Below are positions 5,846 through 6,906 of a stretch of 6,906 nt of DNA, one piece after another. The DNA lies in NCBI GenBank assembly GCA_031254075.1, contig JAIRVD010000018.1:1-6906 (forward strand), given 5' to 3'. The notes below the pieces were generated by a model that ran no database searches, was not told the DNA's origin, and was given only the letters and a program-made list of their open reading frames with translations. The translations under genes and the position numbers were made by a program. The stretch's first letter is position 1; each line of letters opens with the position of its first letter. The stretch comes from Clostridiales bacterium (GTDB lineage Bacteria > Bacillota > Clostridia > Lachnospirales > WQUN01).

Positions 5846-6538
5846 ATGCCGCAATTAATTTGTAAAAACTTAACGCTCGGCTATGACGGAAAAACGGTCG
5901 TTTCGGGCTTGAACTTTAACGTAAACGCCGGGGATTATTTATGCGTTGTCGGCGACAACGGCTCGGGTAAAACCACACTGATGAAAACGATTTTAAAATT
6001 AAAAGAACCGATGTCGGGGGAAGTCGTCACACGCGACGGCTTGGAGTCCGAAATCGGTTATCTTCCGCAGCAAACTGCGATTCAAAAGGATTTCCCCGCA
6101 TCCGTAACAGAGGTTGTTCGCTCGGGATGTTTGAATCGCTGCGGACTGCGCCCGTTTTATTCGAAAAAAGAAAAACTTCTCGCCGAAGAAAATATGCAAA
6201 AACTCGGAATCGCTTCCATTGCAAAAAGCTGTTATCGCGAATTATCCGGCGGACAGCAACAGCGCATTCTGCTCGCTCGCGCATTATGTGCCGCGAAAAA
6301 AATTCTTCTGCTCGACGAGCCCGCTTCCGGTCTCGACCCGAAAACTTCCGCTGAATTATATGATTTAATCGCGCACCTTAACAGCGAAGGCATCACAATC
6401 ATTATGATTTCACACGATATCGCGGAATCCGTAAAATACGCTTCGCATATTTTAGTAATCGGAAAAAATATTTTCTTCGGAACAAAAGCGGATTATTTAA
6501 AAAGTGACATCAGCGCGGAGGTGTGCCGCCATGATTAA
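5846..6538 (+). CDS. Metal ABC transporter, ATP-binding protein (ZnuC/MntB-like)
   Basis: The 230-residue product is a complete ABC ATPase: Walker A GDNGSGKTT (36-44), Q-loop YLPQQ (72-76), signature LSGGQQQR (133-140), Walker B ILLLDEP (153-159) with catalytic E158, D-loop SGLDP (161-165) and switch H190. The short length, the PQQTAIQKDFPASVTEVV stretch after the Q-loop and the adjoining ABC-3 permease place it in the zinc/manganese/iron uptake group. It would power import from the cytoplasmic face of the membrane. Which metal is carried cannot be decided. The start is the ATG at 5846 with AAGGGTG (5834-5840) 5 bases upstream; a GTG one codon earlier (5843) is possible but closer to the site. 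The gene overlaps the permease start by 8 bases. No substrate-binding protein precedes it, so that component is downstream or elsewhere. Confidence 0.95.
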   Translation: MPQLICKNLTLGYDGKTVVSGLNFNVNAGDYLCVVGDNGSGKTTLMKTILKLKEPMSGEVVTRDGLESEIGYLPQQTAIQKDFPASVTEVVRSGCLNRCGLRPFYSKKEKLLAEENMQKLGIASIAKSCYRELSGGQQQRILLARALCAAKKILLLDEPASGLDPKTSAELYDLIAHLNSEGITIIMISHDIAESVKYASHILVIGKNIFFGTKADYLKSDISAEVCRHD

Positions 6539-6906
6539 CGAGCTTTTATATTATTTCTCCGCGTTTCCGTTTGTGCGTTACGCGTTCATTGTCGGAATAT
6601 TAATTGCGTTGTGTTCGTCGCTTTTGGGCGTGACGTTGGTGTTGAAACGGTATTCGTTTATCGGCGACGGTCTTTCGCATGTTGCGTTCGGTGCGGTCGC
6701 AATCGCCGCAGCAATGAATTTAACGAATAATTTTTTGTTTGTTTTGCCTGTAACGGTTGTCAGCGCGATTTTGCTTTTGCGTCGCGGACAAAGCGCAAAA
6801 ATAAAAGGCGATGCCGCACTCGCAATGATTTCGGCGGGTGCGTTGGCAATCGGATATTTGATAATGAATGTTTTCCCGACATCATCGAATCTCGCGGGCG
6901 ATGTTT
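6531..6906 (+). CDS. Metal ABC transporter permease, ABC-3 family (ZnuB-like), 3'-truncated by the window edge
   Basis: The frame opens with ATG at 6531 and stays open to the window end, giving 125 codons of a protein that is usually about 260-300 residues. The first hydrophobic segment (about 17-38) leads into KRYSFIGDGLSHVAFGAVAIAA (39-60), the hallmark GDGLSH block of ABC-3 permeases. Further segments at about 68-84 and 95-115 follow, including KGDAALAMISAGALAIGYL (92-110), and then SSNLAGDV at the edge. The permease would form a homodimeric channel driven by the ATPase just upstream. GGAGGTG (6517-6523) lies 7 bases before the ATG, inside the last codons of the ATPase gene. The 8-base overlap suggests translational coupling. 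Confidence 0.95.
   Translation, partial: MINELLYYFSAFPFVRYAFIVGILIALCSSLLGVTLVLKRYSFIGDGLSHVAFGAVAIAAAMNLTNNFLFVLPVTVVSAILLLRRGQSAKIKGDAALAMISAGALAIGYLIMNVFPTSSNLAGDV

Noticed and set aside
5841..5846. ATG at 5841 as the ATPase start
   Set aside because: It is followed immediately by TGA; the ATG at 5846 opens the long frame.
5771..5854. N-terminal extension of the oxidoreductase (28 extra residues)
   Set aside because: The extension lies across its own promoter and the palindrome. The Rossmann motif begins right at the ATG at 5770, which has AGGAGGT 7 bases upstream.

Overview
The window looks like ordinary chromosomal DNA from a low-to-moderate-GC Bacillota, most likely a clostridial or related anaerobe. 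The evidence is a DUF4364 winged-helix protein and a small secreted protein of a type I associate with Clostridia and their relatives, a Firmicutes-like metal ABC transporter, strong Shine-Dalgarno sites (GGAGGT), and sigma-A-like promoters. By eye GC is a little under half. I see no phage genes, transposase, CRISPR array or rRNA. The genus cannot be read from this window.

Layout. Positions 1-855 (+) hold the 3' part of a SelO/YdiU protein AMPylase gene, cut by the window edge. It converges with rpmE (974-1177, -), and a symmetric stem-loop at 928-967 with T-rich flanks on both sides can terminate both. Upstream of rpmE on the same strand is a multi-pass membrane protein of unknown function (1246-2361, -), preceded by a compact divergent promoter region (about 2362-2464). 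Going right from there, a probable three-gene operon encodes a tRNA-dihydrouridine synthase (2465-3370), a small secreted protein (3372-3902) and a DUF4364 protein (3915-4469). It is followed by tRNA-Asp(GUC) (4532-4605), which has its own strong promoter. The tRNA converges with a Gfo/Idh/MocA oxidoreductase (4610-5770, -) with only 4 bases between them. That oxidoreductase is divergent from a metal-type ABC transporter operon: an ATPase (5846-6538, +) and an overlapping ABC-3 family permease (6531 to beyond the window end). A near-palindrome at 5816-5830 lies between them and overlaps the oxidoreductase -35 box.

How the genes work together. Two units have translation-related roles: rpmE, and the dus gene with tRNA-Asp nearby, since Dus modifies tRNA. 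The ATPase and permease are two parts of one importer whose substrate-binding protein is not in view. The oxidoreductase may share a regulator with the transporter, but nothing links them biochemically.

I found no convincing new multi-gene system. The observations most worth a second look are: a repeated base-composition change from G/T-rich to A/C-rich sense strand along most genes; an in-frame 9-bp tandem repeat inside a signal peptide; the operator-like palindrome; the uncharacterised membrane protein; and the unusual start region of the dus gene.
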